64,000 nucleotides of DNA from Neisseria perflava (GTDB lineage: Bacteria; Pseudomonadota; Gammaproteobacteria; Burkholderiales; Neisseriaceae). Under the pieces are notes generated by a model. The model did not search any database and was not told where the DNA came from. It worked only from the letters and a program-made list of their open reading frames with translations. The translations under genes were made by a program, and so were the position numbers. Positions within the stretch are counted from its first letter, which is position 1. Each line of letters opens with the position of its first letter. Below, in pieces: positions 8,957-17,246 of the stretch. The stretch is from contig NZ_JALJYC010000007.1 in the NCBI RefSeq assembly GCF_024170405.1, positions 1 through 64,000 on the forward strand. Direction: 5' to 3'.

Positions 8957-9116
8957 ATCGGCTTGGCTCCCAAAGCTTTCTGTTTTAGCTGTGTCAAAAC
9001 GGCGTTTCAGACGGCCTTGTTGTTGTCGGCGGTATTGTAGCAGAATGCTGAAACCGCTTTGCCAATATTTTGTCTAAATCAATTCAGCAGTTTAACCACA
9101 AAGCTGAAAATCACGC

Positions 9117-9145
9117 TTGACACAAAATCGGTCGTCCCGTATAGT
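9117..9145 (+). promoter_or_regulatory. Sigma70 promoter of tRNA-Ser
   Basis: TTGACA at 9117-9122, a 17-bp spacer and TATAGT at 9140-9145. The tRNA begins 14 bases further on. Near-consensus, as expected for a stable RNA gene. Confidence 0.9.
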
Positions 9146-9158
9146 TTGGTCTTCCTTA

Positions 9159-9251
9159 GGAGTAATGGCTGAGAGGCTGAAGGCACTTCCCTGCTAAGGA
9201 AGCATGTGGGGTCAACCTGCATCGAGGGTTCGAATCCCTCTTACTCCGCCA
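9159..9251 (+). tRNA. tRNA-Ser (anticodon GCU)
   Basis: The acceptor arms GGAGTAA and TTACTCC pair, followed by discriminator G and an encoded CCA. The anticodon stem TTCCC/GGGAA-type pairing surrounds loop CTGCTAA, giving anticodon GCT, which reads AGC and AGU. The long variable arm (ATGTGGGGTCAACCTGCAT region) is diagnostic of a class II serine tRNA, and GGTTCGAATCC forms the T arm. 93 nt with CCA. Confidence 0.95.
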
Positions 9252-9263
9252 GTATCAAAACAA

Positions 9264-9289
9264 AAACCGCTGATGATTCAGCGGGTTTT
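9264..9289 (+). terminator. Intrinsic terminator of tRNA-Ser
   Basis: AAACCGCTGA-tga-TTCAGCGGGTTT hairpin followed by TTGTTTTT, 13 bases past the tRNA CCA end. Confidence 0.85.
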
Positions 9290-9325
9290 GTTTTTCTATA
9301 TTTGTATTTGAAAACACTTACTTAA

Positions 9326-9355
9326 AGGCCGTCTGAAACCCATTTCAGACGGCCT
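9326..9355 (+). terminator. DUS inverted pair downstream of tRNA-Ser
   Basis: AGGCCGTCTGAAA and its complement with a short loop, then TTTTATTTTTATT. Backs up the tRNA terminator and isolates icd. Confidence 0.75.
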
Positions 9356-9487
9356 TTTATTTTTATTGTTATAAAGCGTATCCGGCTTGCCCACGGTAAA
9401 TCAAAATATGCCATAATGACACGGTATCCGCGTGCATACCGCAGCGGATATGTACAAGAAAAACCGTAAACTACATAGAGAATCATC

Positions 9488-11713
9488 ATGACCCGCAAAG
9501 CCACCATTATCTATACCCATACCGACGAAGCCCCCGCTCTGGCGACCGAATCGCTGCTGCCGGTTATCCGCGCGTTTACGCAGTTTGCCGATATTGATGT
9601 GCAAACCGCCGATATTTCGCTGGCCGGTCGTATTTTGGCGACCTTCCCCGATTATTTGCGCGAAGAACAGCGCGTACCGGACGCATTGGCCGAATTGGGA
9701 GAGCTGGTCAAGCAGCCCGAAGCCAATGTTATCAAGCTGCCGAACATCAGCGCCTCCGTGCCGCAGTTGACTACCGCGATTAAGGAATTGCAGGTCAAAG
9801 GCTTTGCCGTACCCGATTTTCCGGTCGACCCGCAGAGCGATGAAGAAAAAGCCGTGCGTGAGCGCTACGACCGTATCAAAGGCAGCGCGGTCAACCCCGT
9901 TTTGCGCGAAGGCAACTCCGACCGTCGCGCCCCAAAAGCAGTAAAAAACTTCGCCAAGAAAAATCCGCACAGCATGGGCGCGTGGTCTAAAGATTCGCAA
10001 ACCCATGTCGCTACCATGACAAGCGGCGATTTCTTCCACAACGAGCAATCCGTAACCGTCCCCGCCGCCACTACGGTATCTATTGTTTTTACTGACAAAC
10101 AGGGCAATAAAAAAGATTTGCGCAAACCGCTGAATCTGAAAGATGGCGAAATCATCGATGCCACCGTGATGAGCAAAAAAGCGCTGCTGGCGTTTTTGAC
10201 CGAGCAGGTGCAAGAGGCCAAAGCCAAAGGCCTGCTGTTTTCGCTGCATATGAAAGCCACCATGATGAAGGTGTCCGACCCGATTATCTTCGGTCACGCG
10301 GTGAAAGTGTTTTTCGCGCCGGTGTTTGAAAAATTCGGCGCAGAACTGGCTGCGGCGGGCGTGAACGTCAACAACGGTTTCGGTAACCTGCTGGCCAATC
10401 TGGATAAATTACCCGCCGACACCCGCGCTGCCGTAGAAGCGGAAATCGCCGCCGTGTATGCCGCCAATCCCGATGTAGCGATGGTGGATTCCGACAAAGG
10501 CATTACCAATCTGCATGTGCCCAGCGATGTGATTGTCGATGCCTCCATGCCCGCGATGATCCGCAATTCCGGCCAGATGTGGGACAAAGACGGCAAGCAG
10601 CGCGACACCAAAGCGGTGATTCCCGACAGCAGCTATGCCGGTATTTACCAAGCCACCATCGATTTTTGCCGCGAAAACGGCGCATTCGACCCGACCACGA
10701 TGGGTACTGTGCCCAATGTCGGCCTGATGGCGCAGGCGGCGGAAGAATACGGTTCGCATGACAAAACCTTTGAAATCGAAGCCGACGGTAAAGTGGAAGT
10801 GATTGACGGCAGCGGTAAAGTATTGATGGCGCACGATGTCGAGGCAGGCGACATCTGGCGTATGTGCCAAACCAAAGACGCGCCGGTAAAAGACTGGGTA
10901 CAGCTTGCCGTTAACCGCGCCTGTTTGAGCAATACCCCCGCCGTGTTCTGGCTGGATGAAAACCGTCCGCACGACAAGAGCCTGATTGCCAAAGTGAATC
11001 AGTATTTGGCTGAATTGGACACCAATGGTTTGGATATTCGCATTTTGTCGCCGGTAGAAGCCGCCAAGTTCTCGTTACGCCGTCTGAAAGACGGCCAAGA
11101 CACTATTTCTGTCACCGGCAATGTGTTGCGCGACTACCTTACCGACCTGTTCCCGATTTTGGAATTGGGTACCAGCGCGAAAATGCTGTCTATCGTACCG
11201 CTGATGAACGGCGGCGGCATGTTTGAAACCGGCGCGGGCGGTTCGGCGCCGAAGCTGTATCAAGACGCTTTGCAAACCAATCATTTGCGCTGGGATTCCT
11301 TGGGTGAATTTTTGGCTTTGGCGGTGTCGTTGGAACATTTGGCGCAGACCACAGGTAATGTTAAGGCGCAAATTTTGGCCGATACGCTGGATGCTGCTAC
11401 CGAGCAGTTGCTGCTCAATAATAAATCGCCCAAACGCAAACCGGGCGAGTTGGACAACCGAGGCAGCCATTTCTACATCGCCTTGTATTGGGCGCAAGCT
11501 TTGGCCGCGCAAGACAAAGATGCCGAATTGCAAGCCAAATTCGCGCCGTTGGCACAGACGTTGGCCGCCAATGAAGCCAGAATCGTGGCCGAACTGTCTG
11601 AAGTGCAAGGCAAAGCAGTGGACATTGGAGGCTATTACAGCCCCGATGAAGCCTTGGCCGCTGCCGTAATGCGCCCGAGCGCCACATTGAATGCAGCACT
11701 GGCTGCGCTGTAA
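9488..11713 (+). CDS. icd: Isocitrate dehydrogenase, NADP-dependent, monomeric type
   Basis: Oxidative decarboxylation of isocitrate to 2-oxoglutarate in the TCA cycle, producing NADPH. At 741 aa this is the large monomeric IDH, not the 416-aa homodimeric type. Family features include the N-terminal IIYTHTDEAPALAT, SNRAAPKAVKN-like region (SDRRAPKAVKNFAKKNPH), and the C-terminal DNRGSHFYIALYWAQALA. Flanked upstream by terminators of the tRNA and followed by its own DUS hairpin, so it is likely monocistronic. Long antisense frames within it are codon-bias shadows. Confidence 0.96.
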   Translation: MTRKATIIYTHTDEAPALATESLLPVIRAFTQFADIDVQTADISLAGRILATFPDYLREEQRVPDALAELGELVKQPEANVIKLPNISASVPQLTTAIKELQVKGFAVPDFPVDPQSDEEKAVRERYDRIKGSAVNPVLREGNSDRRAPKAVKNFAKKNPHSMGAWSKDSQTHVATMTSGDFFHNEQSVTVPAATTVSIVFTDKQGNKKDLRKPLNLKDGEIIDATVMSKKALLAFLTEQVQEAKAKGLLFSLHMKATMMKVSDPIIFGHAVKVFFAPVFEKFGAELAAAGVNVNNGFGNLLANLDKLPADTRAAVEAEIAAVYAANPDVAMVDSDKGITNLHVPSDVIVDASMPAMIRNSGQMWDKDGKQRDTKAVIPDSSYAGIYQATIDFCRENGAFDPTTMGTVPNVGLMAQAAEEYGSHDKTFEIEADGKVEVIDGSGKVLMAHDVEAGDIWRMCQTKDAPVKDWVQLAVNRACLSNTPAVFWLDENRPHDKSLIAKVNQYLAELDTNGLDIRILSPVEAAKFSLRRLKDGQDTISVTGNVLRDYLTDLFPILELGTSAKMLSIVPLMNGGGMFETGAGGSAPKLYQDALQTNHLRWDSLGEFLALAVSLEHLAQTTGNVKAQILADTLDAATEQLLLNNKSPKRKPGELDNRGSHFYIALYWAQALAAQDKDAELQAKFAPLAQTLAANEARIVAELSEVQGKAVDIGGYYSPDEALAAAVMRPSATLNAALAAL

Positions 11714-11748
11714 GGCTGTTTATCTCTTTAGCGATTGAAACCTAGCCT

Positions 11749-11781
11749 AGGCCGTCTGAACCAAAGTGTTTCAGACGGCCT
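11749..11781 (+). terminator. DUS-pair terminator of icd
   Basis: AGGCCGTCTGAA, 9-base loop and its complement, 35 bases past the icd stop, followed by TTCTT. Confidence 0.7.
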
Positions 11782-11818
11782 TCTTGCGTAAATTCTCTCT
11801 GCCGATAAGATAATCGGC

Positions 11819-11824
11819 TATAAT
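11819..11824 (+). promoter_or_regulatory. Probable -10 element for psd
   Basis: TATAAT 36 bases before the psd ATG. I see no good -35 hexamer at 16-18 bp, so this is only a likely promoter. Confidence 0.4.
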
Positions 11825-11860
11825 AAATGCCATTCTGTCCGACCCATTTTAAGGATAATC

Positions 11861-12679
11861 ATGTCATTACCCCGTTTGTATCCCCATCCGATTATTGCCC
11901 GCGAGGGCTGGCCGATTATCGGCGGCGGTTTGGTTGTCAGCCTGCTGGTCAGCATTTGCGGTGGCTGGTGGTCGCTGCCTTTTTGGATTTTTACCGTATT
12001 TGCTCTGCAGTTTTTCCGTGATCCGGCGCGGCCGATTCCGCAAGATGAAGACGCGGTGTTGAGTCCGGTGGACGGCCGTATTGTGGTGGTGGAACGCGCC
12101 ACCGATCCTTACCGCCAAACCGAAGCCTTGAAAATCAGCGTGTTTATGAACGTGTTTAACGTTCATTCGCAAAAATCGCCGGTGGACGGTATGATTAGCA
12201 AAATCGAGTACAACAAAGGCAAATTTTTAAACGCCGATTTGGATAAAGCCAGTACCGAAAACGAACGCAATGCAGTGTTGGCGACGACTAAATCCGGCCG
12301 CGAGATTACTTTTGTACAAGTAGCCGGTTTGGTGGCACGCCGCATTTTGTGCTATGCCGAAGTCGGCGATAAATTGACACGCGGCGAGCGTTACGGCTTT
12401 ATCCTCTTCGGTTCGCGTGTGGATGTTTACCTGCCGACAGATGCGCAGGCGCAGGTGGCGATTGGCGATAAAGTGACCGGTGTCAGCACCATTTTGGCAC
12501 GTCTGCCGCTGGTAGCGCCGGAAGTTGTGGCGCAGCCACAAGCACCGGTAACGCCGGATACAGAGGCGGTTAATGCGCCAACAGAAACATCTGAGCCGTC
12601 TGTTGAAGTCAGCCAAGAAGTGATTGAAGCCTCGGCCGAAAAAGTCTTGGCGGCAGTGGAAAAAGAATTTAAGGCTTAA
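11861..12679 (+). CDS. psd: Phosphatidylserine decarboxylase (short Psd type) with C-terminal extension
   Basis: Makes phosphatidylethanolamine from phosphatidylserine at the inner membrane. The enzyme self-cleaves at a Gly-Ser pair to form a pyruvoyl cofactor; here the pair is in RYGFILFGSRVDVYLP (about residues 178-193). The N-terminus has two hydrophobic stretches (IIGGGLVVSLLVSICGGWW, FWIFTVFALQFF). The VFMNVFNVHSQKSPVDG motif is typical. After the catalytic core, the last 55 or so residues are an Ala/Glu/Val/Pro-rich tail ending in a predicted helix (SAEKVLAAVEKEFKA). RBS AAGGAT precedes the ATG. Confidence 0.9.
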   Translation: MSLPRLYPHPIIAREGWPIIGGGLVVSLLVSICGGWWSLPFWIFTVFALQFFRDPARPIPQDEDAVLSPVDGRIVVVERATDPYRQTEALKISVFMNVFNVHSQKSPVDGMISKIEYNKGKFLNADLDKASTENERNAVLATTKSGREITFVQVAGLVARRILCYAEVGDKLTRGERYGFILFGSRVDVYLPTDAQAQVAIGDKVTGVSTILARLPLVAPEVVAQPQAPVTPDTEAVNAPTETSEPSVEVSQEVIEASAEKVLAAVEKEFKA

Positions 12680-12694
12680 ATAACCGCTCGCGAT

Positions 12695-12729
12695 AAAAAA
12701 GGTTTTCAGGCCGTCTGAAAACCTTTTTT
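12695..12729 (+). terminator. psd terminator whose loop is an uptake sequence
   Basis: Stem AAAAAAGGTTTTCAG / CTGAAAACCTTTTTT, 15 bp and perfect, with the loop GCCGT completing the uptake sequence GCCGTCTGAA across the apex. It lies 15 bases past the psd stop. Confidence 0.85.
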
Positions 12730-12766
12730 GCCGTGTAATAGCGAGTATTTTTCAGCCGTCAGCGGC

Positions 12767-12793
12767 GTAGGTTGGGTTGTCAACCCAACCTAC
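12767..12793. repeat. GTAGGTTGGG-family palindrome, perfect short copy
   Basis: 27 bp: GTAGGTTGGGTTG, a single T, then the exact complement CAACCCAACCTAC. It is the minimal form of the family, and sits 49 bases before the hflX ATG, probably in its leader. Confidence 0.8.
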
Positions 12794-12842
12794 CCGGTTT
12801 GATTTCACTTGTTTCACTACATCTCCCTCCACAGGAATCCCC

Positions 12843-13994
12843 ATGAGCAGAGCCACTGTTTTCCACGTTGACAAATCTTTGGAAAAGCCCGAACGCGTGA
12901 TGTTGGTCGGTGTGATGCTGACCGCCGATTATGCCGGTGCCAACGAAACCCGCGAACGCGCGTTTCAGACGGCCTTGGCGGAGGCGGCGGAGCTTGTGTC
13001 GGCGGCGGGCGGCGATTTGGTGTGTACCGAAACCGCCAAGCGCGACAAGGCGCAGACGGCGTATTTTGTCGGTACGGGCAAGGTGGAAGAGCTGGCGGCA
13101 GCAGTCAAAGCGTACGACATCAAGTTGGCGGTATTCAACCACGAATTAAGCCCGACGCAGGAGCGCAATTTGGAAAAAGCGCTGCAATGCCGCGTGCTCG
13201 ACCGCGTGGGGCTGATTTTGGCGATTTTTGCCAAACGCGCCCAGTCGCAAGAAGGCAAATTGCAGGTGGAGCTGGCGCAGCTGTCGCATTTGAGTGGGCG
13301 GCTGGTGCGCGGTTACGGCCATATGCAGAGTCAGAAAGGCGGTATTGGTCTGAAAGGACCGGGCGAAACCCAGCTGGAGACCGACCGCCGCCTGATTAAC
13401 CAAAAAATCACCGCCTTGAAAAAGCAGCTTCAGCAGGTAAAAAAGCAACGCGCTACCCGCCGCAAATCCCGCGAAGGAGGCCGTCTGAAAACCTTTGCTA
13501 TCGTCGGCTATACCAATGCGGGAAAATCCAGCCTGTTCAATCGCTTAACCAAAGCCGATGTGTTGGCGCAAGACCAATTATTCGCCACGCTTGACACCAC
13601 CGCCCGCCGCCTGTTTTTGTCACATGAGGCAAGCGTGATTCTGACCGATACCGTTGGTTTCGTGCGCGATTTGCCGCACAAGCTGGTGTCGGCGTTTTCT
13701 GCCACGCTGGAAGAAACCGCGCTGGCGGATGTTTTGCTGCATGTGGTGGATGCGTCCAATCCCGATTGCGAACGGCAGATGGACGATGTCAACGTGGTGC
13801 TGGAAGAAATCGGTGCGCACGACATTCCGCAACTGGTGGTGTACAACAAAATTGATTTATTGCCGGCAGGCAAGCGTGAGGCGGGAATTTTGCGTGATAA
13901 CGCGGGCAGGGCGGTGGCGGTCAATATATCGGTAGCCAAAGGTTTGGGCTTGGACGCGCTGCGCGAGGCGATGATTGAGCGGGCTTTGCAATAA
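12843..13994 (+). CDS. hflX: GTPase HflX
   Basis: Ribosome-associated GTPase that splits stalled 70S ribosomes under stress. 383 aa from the ATG at 12843 (AGGA eight bases upstream); the frame is open further upstream, but that region covers a repeat. HflX N-terminal domain with GGRLVRGYGHMQSQKGGIGLKGPGETQLETDRR, then G1 GYTNAGKSSLF, G3 DTVGF and G4 NKID. Two uptake sequences lie in frame: one encodes AFQTALAEA (about 12963) and one EGGRLKTF just before the G1 strand (about 13478). hfq is not adjacent, unlike in enterobacteria. Confidence 0.94.
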   Translation: MSRATVFHVDKSLEKPERVMLVGVMLTADYAGANETRERAFQTALAEAAELVSAAGGDLVCTETAKRDKAQTAYFVGTGKVEELAAAVKAYDIKLAVFNHELSPTQERNLEKALQCRVLDRVGLILAIFAKRAQSQEGKLQVELAQLSHLSGRLVRGYGHMQSQKGGIGLKGPGETQLETDRRLINQKITALKKQLQQVKKQRATRRKSREGGRLKTFAIVGYTNAGKSSLFNRLTKADVLAQDQLFATLDTTARRLFLSHEASVILTDTVGFVRDLPHKLVSAFSATLEETALADVLLHVVDASNPDCERQMDDVNVVLEEIGAHDIPQLVVYNKIDLLPAGKREAGILRDNAGRAVAVNISVAKGLGLDALREAMIERALQ

Positions 13995-14017
13995 ATCAGG
14001 CAGAGCGGATGAAGAAA

Positions 14018-14070
14018 GGCCGTCTGAACGCGATATTGTCGGCCAGTTGGCAATATCCGTTCAGACGGCC
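14018..14070. terminator. DUS inverted pair between hflX and the 40-aa gene
   Basis: GGCCGTCTGAAC and its complement bracket 29 bases that include a second short dyad (ATATTG/CAATAT). It can serve hflX on the plus strand and the small gene on the minus strand. Confidence 0.55.
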
Positions 14071-14151
14071 GAAAACGGCAGTCAGTGCTGACTTTGCATT
14101 AAAGATGGGGATAACGTTGTTTGGCGTTGCCTGCGTAATGAGGCAGGTGGT

Positions 14152-14274
14152 TTAAGCGGCAGTGTGTTTCTTTTTTTGAAATTGCTCGTACACCATCCAC
14201 ACGGCCAGGCTCAGGTAAACGGTGCTGGACAGGATACCGATGACGGCAAAAATAGGCATGATACGGTCAAGCAT
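14152..14274 (-). CDS. Single-span membrane microprotein (40 aa)
   Basis: MLDRIMPIFAVIGILSSTVYL begins a 40-residue protein with one transmembrane segment (about residues 6-29), then VYEQFQKKKHTAA, a positive tail. The ATG at 14274 has GGAG eight bases upstream. The frame is open to 14412, but the extra part is AT-rich and unlike protein. It is divergent from the CcoI/FixI-type ATPase and shares its 421-bp upstream region. Size and topology resemble oxidase-associated small subunits such as CydX, but I see no specific motif, so the function is unknown. Confidence 0.6.
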   Translation of the reverse strand: MLDRIMPIFAVIGILSSTVYLSLAVWMVYEQFQKKKHTAA

Positions 14275-14695
14275 AATAAACTCCGAAGTGAGAAGTGAAT
14301 GTAATAAAGTAAGCGGGTAATGTGATTTTGCAGATTTTTCTGCTTGTATTTGGCTTCCGTTGCAGCGGAAAGTGAGGGTAGTATGCAAGCGATTTGCAAA
14401 CGGGTCAATCAAAAATGTAATAGAATTTTAAAAAAAGTTCCCTTTTTACACTAAAATAATCGGATATTTTTTCAGATAAACGGTATAAATATTGACCGTT
14501 TGTTTTTAGATAAGCGGTCATATTTTTGAAATAAATAAAATAATCCGTTTATTATGAAAAATTCATTCATAAATGAATAAATAAGGCATCAAAACGGCTA
14601 TTTGCAAGAATGAAACACTTCTTGCCGATGAGGATAAAGCGACTGCGCCGATTTGAGATAAACCACTTACGCGGATGATGTCCGCCGGTACCATC
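14275..14695. promoter_or_regulatory. Shared AT-rich divergent control region with paired dyads
   Basis: No gene. It is strongly AT-rich in its middle part compared with its surroundings. It holds a direct repeat GATAAACGGT (14475-14484) and GATAAGCGGT (14509-14518), 34 bp apart. The same segment contains interlocking dyads: AAACGG-N12-CCGTTT and TGACCG-N16-CGGTCA. Another CCGTTTATTAT follows near 14545. This looks like an operator for the ATPase or the microprotein, but I cannot assign a regulator and see no FNR consensus. Confidence 0.4.
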
Positions 14696-17152
14696 ATGAA
14701 GAAAACCTGTTTCCACTGCGGGCTGGACGTTCCCGAAAACCTCCATTTGCCTGTGATTTACGAAAACGAAGCGCGCGACACTTGCTGCGCCGGTTGTCAG
14801 GCTGTGGCACAAAGCATTATTGACGCCGGTTTGGGCAATTATTACAAACAGCGCACCGCCGATGCAGAAAAAGCCGCGCTGCCGCCCGATGAAGTGTTGG
14901 CACAGTTGAAATTATATGATTTGCCCGAAGTGCAGGCCGAATTTGTCGAAACGGGTGCGGGCGAGGAAAAAGAGGCGGTATTGATGCTCGGCGGCATTAC
15001 CTGCGCCGCCTGCGTGTGGCTGATTGAGCAGCAACTATTGCGGCTTCAAGGCGTGAAGCGGGTGGATTTGAACTACACCACCCACCGCGTGCGCGTGGTG
15101 TGGGATGACAGCCGCGTGGCGCTGTCGGATATTCTGCTGCGGATTCAATCCAGCGGTTATACTGCCGCGCCGTATGACGCACACAAAGTGGAAGAGCGTT
15201 ACCAAAAAGAGCGCAAACAGTTTATCGTGCGGCTGGCGGTGGCGGGGATGTGCATGATGCAGACCATGATGTTTGCCATTCCGACTTATTTATATGACGA
15301 GGGCGAAATCGAGCCGCTGTATCTGAGTATTTTGCACTGGGGCGCGTTTATTATGGTGCTGCCGGTGGTGTTTTACTGCGCCATTCCGTTTTACAAAGGC
15401 GCGTGGCGCGATTTCAAAAACCGCCGCGCCGGTATGGATACGCCGATTGCGCTGGCGATTGTGATGACCTTTGCCGCCGGGGTTTACAGCTTGGCGACCA
15501 ATGCGGGGCAGGGCATGTATTTCGAGTCCATCGCCATGCTGCTGTTTTTCCTGCTGGGCGGACGCTTTATGGAGCAGATTGCGCGGCGCAAGGCGGGCGA
15601 TGCGGCGGAGCGGCTGGTGAAACTGGTGCCCGCGTTCTGCCACAAGCTCAATGCTTATCCTGACAGCGAAGCGGCGGAAGAAGCGGCGGTGGTGAAGCTG
15701 CAAAGCGGCGATGTGATTCTGGTAAAACCGGGCGAAGTGATACCGGTGGACGGCGTGGTGTTGTCGGGCGAGAGCGAGGTTAACGAAGCCATGCTCACCG
15801 GCGAGAGCCTGCCCGTGGCCAAACATACCGATGACAAAGTGACCGCCGGTACGCTCAATACCTCCGGCCCGCTGGTCATCCGCACCGAGCAAACCGGCAG
15901 CGGCACGCGCCTGTCGCATATTGTGAAGCTGCTCGACCGCGCTTTGGCGCAAAAGCCGCGCATGGCGGAGCTGGCCGACAAATACGCTTCGCGTTTTGTG
16001 GCGGGCGAATTGCTGCTGGCGGTGCCGGTGTTTATCGGTTGGGCGCTGTATGCCGATGTTCAGACGGCCTTATGGATTACCGTGGCGCTCTTGGTGATTA
16101 CCTGCCCGTGCGCCTTATCCTTGGCCACACCGACCGCGCTGGCCGCGTCCACCGGCATGTTGGCGGGCAGCGGCGTGTTGATTAGCGGCAAGCAGAGCTT
16201 GGAAACGCTGGCGCAGATTGACGATGTGGTCTTCGATAAAACGGGTACGCTTACCAAGGGTGAATTGTCCGCCAGCAAAATCATCGGGTTAGACCGTCTG
16301 AATCGTGATGACGCGCTGGCCGTGGCGCAGGCATTGGAAGCCCAATCGGAACACCCGATTGCGCAAGCCATTTTACGCTGTCCGCTTTCAGACGGCCTCT
16401 TGCCGGATATTCAGACCGCGCAGCGCGTTAACCGCGTCGGCCACGGCGTTAGCGCGAATATTACCCTAAACGGCGAAAGCCTGATTTGGGCATTGGGACA
16501 CGCGGATTTTGTTGCCGAAATTGCGGGCAAACTGCCGGAAAATCTCAATATCGAACACAGCGGCAGCATGGTGTTCCTCGGCAACCAACAGGGTTTTCAG
16601 ACGGCCTTTTTGCTGGAAGACGACATTAAAGACGGCACGGCTGCGATGGTGGCCGAGTTGAAAGCGCAGGGCTTGACGCTGCATGTGTTGAGCGGCGACC
16701 GCCGCGCTGCCGTCGAACATCTGTCCGCCATGCTGGGTTTGGATGCCTACCGCGCCGAGGCCACGCCCGAAGACAAGCTGGATTATGTGAAAAACCTGCA
16801 AGCTCAGGGGCGCAAAGTGTTGATGGTCGGCGACGGCATTAATGACGCGCCGGTGTTGGTGCAGGCCGATGTTTCGGCAGCCGTGGCCGGCGGCGCGGAC
16901 GTGGCGCGCGACGGCGCGGATGTAGTGTTGCTGGGCGACGATATGCGCGTGCTGCCGCTGATGGTGCGCCAAGCCCGCCGCACGCGCCGGATTATCCAGC
17001 AAAATTTAAGTTGGGCCAGCGCCTACAACCTGATTGCCGTGCCGCTGGCGGTGTTCGGCTTGGTTACGCCGTGGATAGCCGCGCTGGGCATGAGCTTGAG
17101 CTCGTTGGTGGTATTGGGGAATGCATTGAGATTGTTGAAACGTAAAAACTAG
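14696..17152 (+). CDS. ccoI: Cu+-transporting P-type ATPase of the CcoI/FixI type
   Basis: Inner-membrane copper exporter of the group needed to metallate cbb3 cytochrome oxidase. The N-terminal Cys-rich domain (C5HC-type CFHCG, then CCAGC at 30-34) is characteristic of CcoI/FixI and is followed by an HMA domain with CAAC (103-106). Ion-binding CPC is at 470-472, the phosphorylated Asp at 514 (DKTGT), then SEHPIAQAI and GDGINDAP. 818 aa from the ATG at 14696; an in-frame ATG at 14675 is also possible, and neither has a strong RBS. No ccoNOP genes are in the window. Several in-frame uptake sequences suggest long residence. Confidence 0.88.
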   Translation: MKKTCFHCGLDVPENLHLPVIYENEARDTCCAGCQAVAQSIIDAGLGNYYKQRTADAEKAALPPDEVLAQLKLYDLPEVQAEFVETGAGEEKEAVLMLGGITCAACVWLIEQQLLRLQGVKRVDLNYTTHRVRVVWDDSRVALSDILLRIQSSGYTAAPYDAHKVEERYQKERKQFIVRLAVAGMCMMQTMMFAIPTYLYDEGEIEPLYLSILHWGAFIMVLPVVFYCAIPFYKGAWRDFKNRRAGMDTPIALAIVMTFAAGVYSLATNAGQGMYFESIAMLLFFLLGGRFMEQIARRKAGDAAERLVKLVPAFCHKLNAYPDSEAAEEAAVVKLQSGDVILVKPGEVIPVDGVVLSGESEVNEAMLTGESLPVAKHTDDKVTAGTLNTSGPLVIRTEQTGSGTRLSHIVKLLDRALAQKPRMAELADKYASRFVAGELLLAVPVFIGWALYADVQTALWITVALLVITCPCALSLATPTALAASTGMLAGSGVLISGKQSLETLAQIDDVVFDKTGTLTKGELSASKIIGLDRLNRDDALAVAQALEAQSEHPIAQAILRCPLSDGLLPDIQTAQRVNRVGHGVSANITLNGESLIWALGHADFVAEIAGKLPENLNIEHSGSMVFLGNQQGFQTAFLLEDDIKDGTAAMVAELKAQGLTLHVLSGDRRAAVEHLSAMLGLDAYRAEATPEDKLDYVKNLQAQGRKVLMVGDGINDAPVLVQADVSAAVAGGADVARDGADVVLLGDDMRVLPLMVRQARRTRRIIQQNLSWASAYNLIAVPLAVFGLVTPWIAALGMSLSSLVVLGNALRLLKRKN

Positions 17153-17164
17153 CGCCATAAACCG

Positions 17165-17205
17165 TAAGGCCGTCTGAAATCGGAATAGGATTTCAGACGG
17201 CCTTA
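17165..17205. terminator. Bidirectional DUS-pair terminator
   Basis: TAAGGCCGTCTGAAAT and its complement with a 9-base loop, between the convergent ends of the P-type ATPase gene and the LysR gene. Confidence 0.8.
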
Positions 17206-17246
17206 ACTATTTGAGCCTTTAGGCATAATTTATCAAGCGAACGCGG

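Noticed and set aside
9159..9251. tRNA-Ser as an integration site
   Set aside because: No integrase or direct repeat of the tRNA 3' end nearby.
9401..10297. 298-codon open frame antisense to icd
   Set aside because: Complementary frame of a highly conserved gene; composition reflects codon bias, and it has no RBS or domain.
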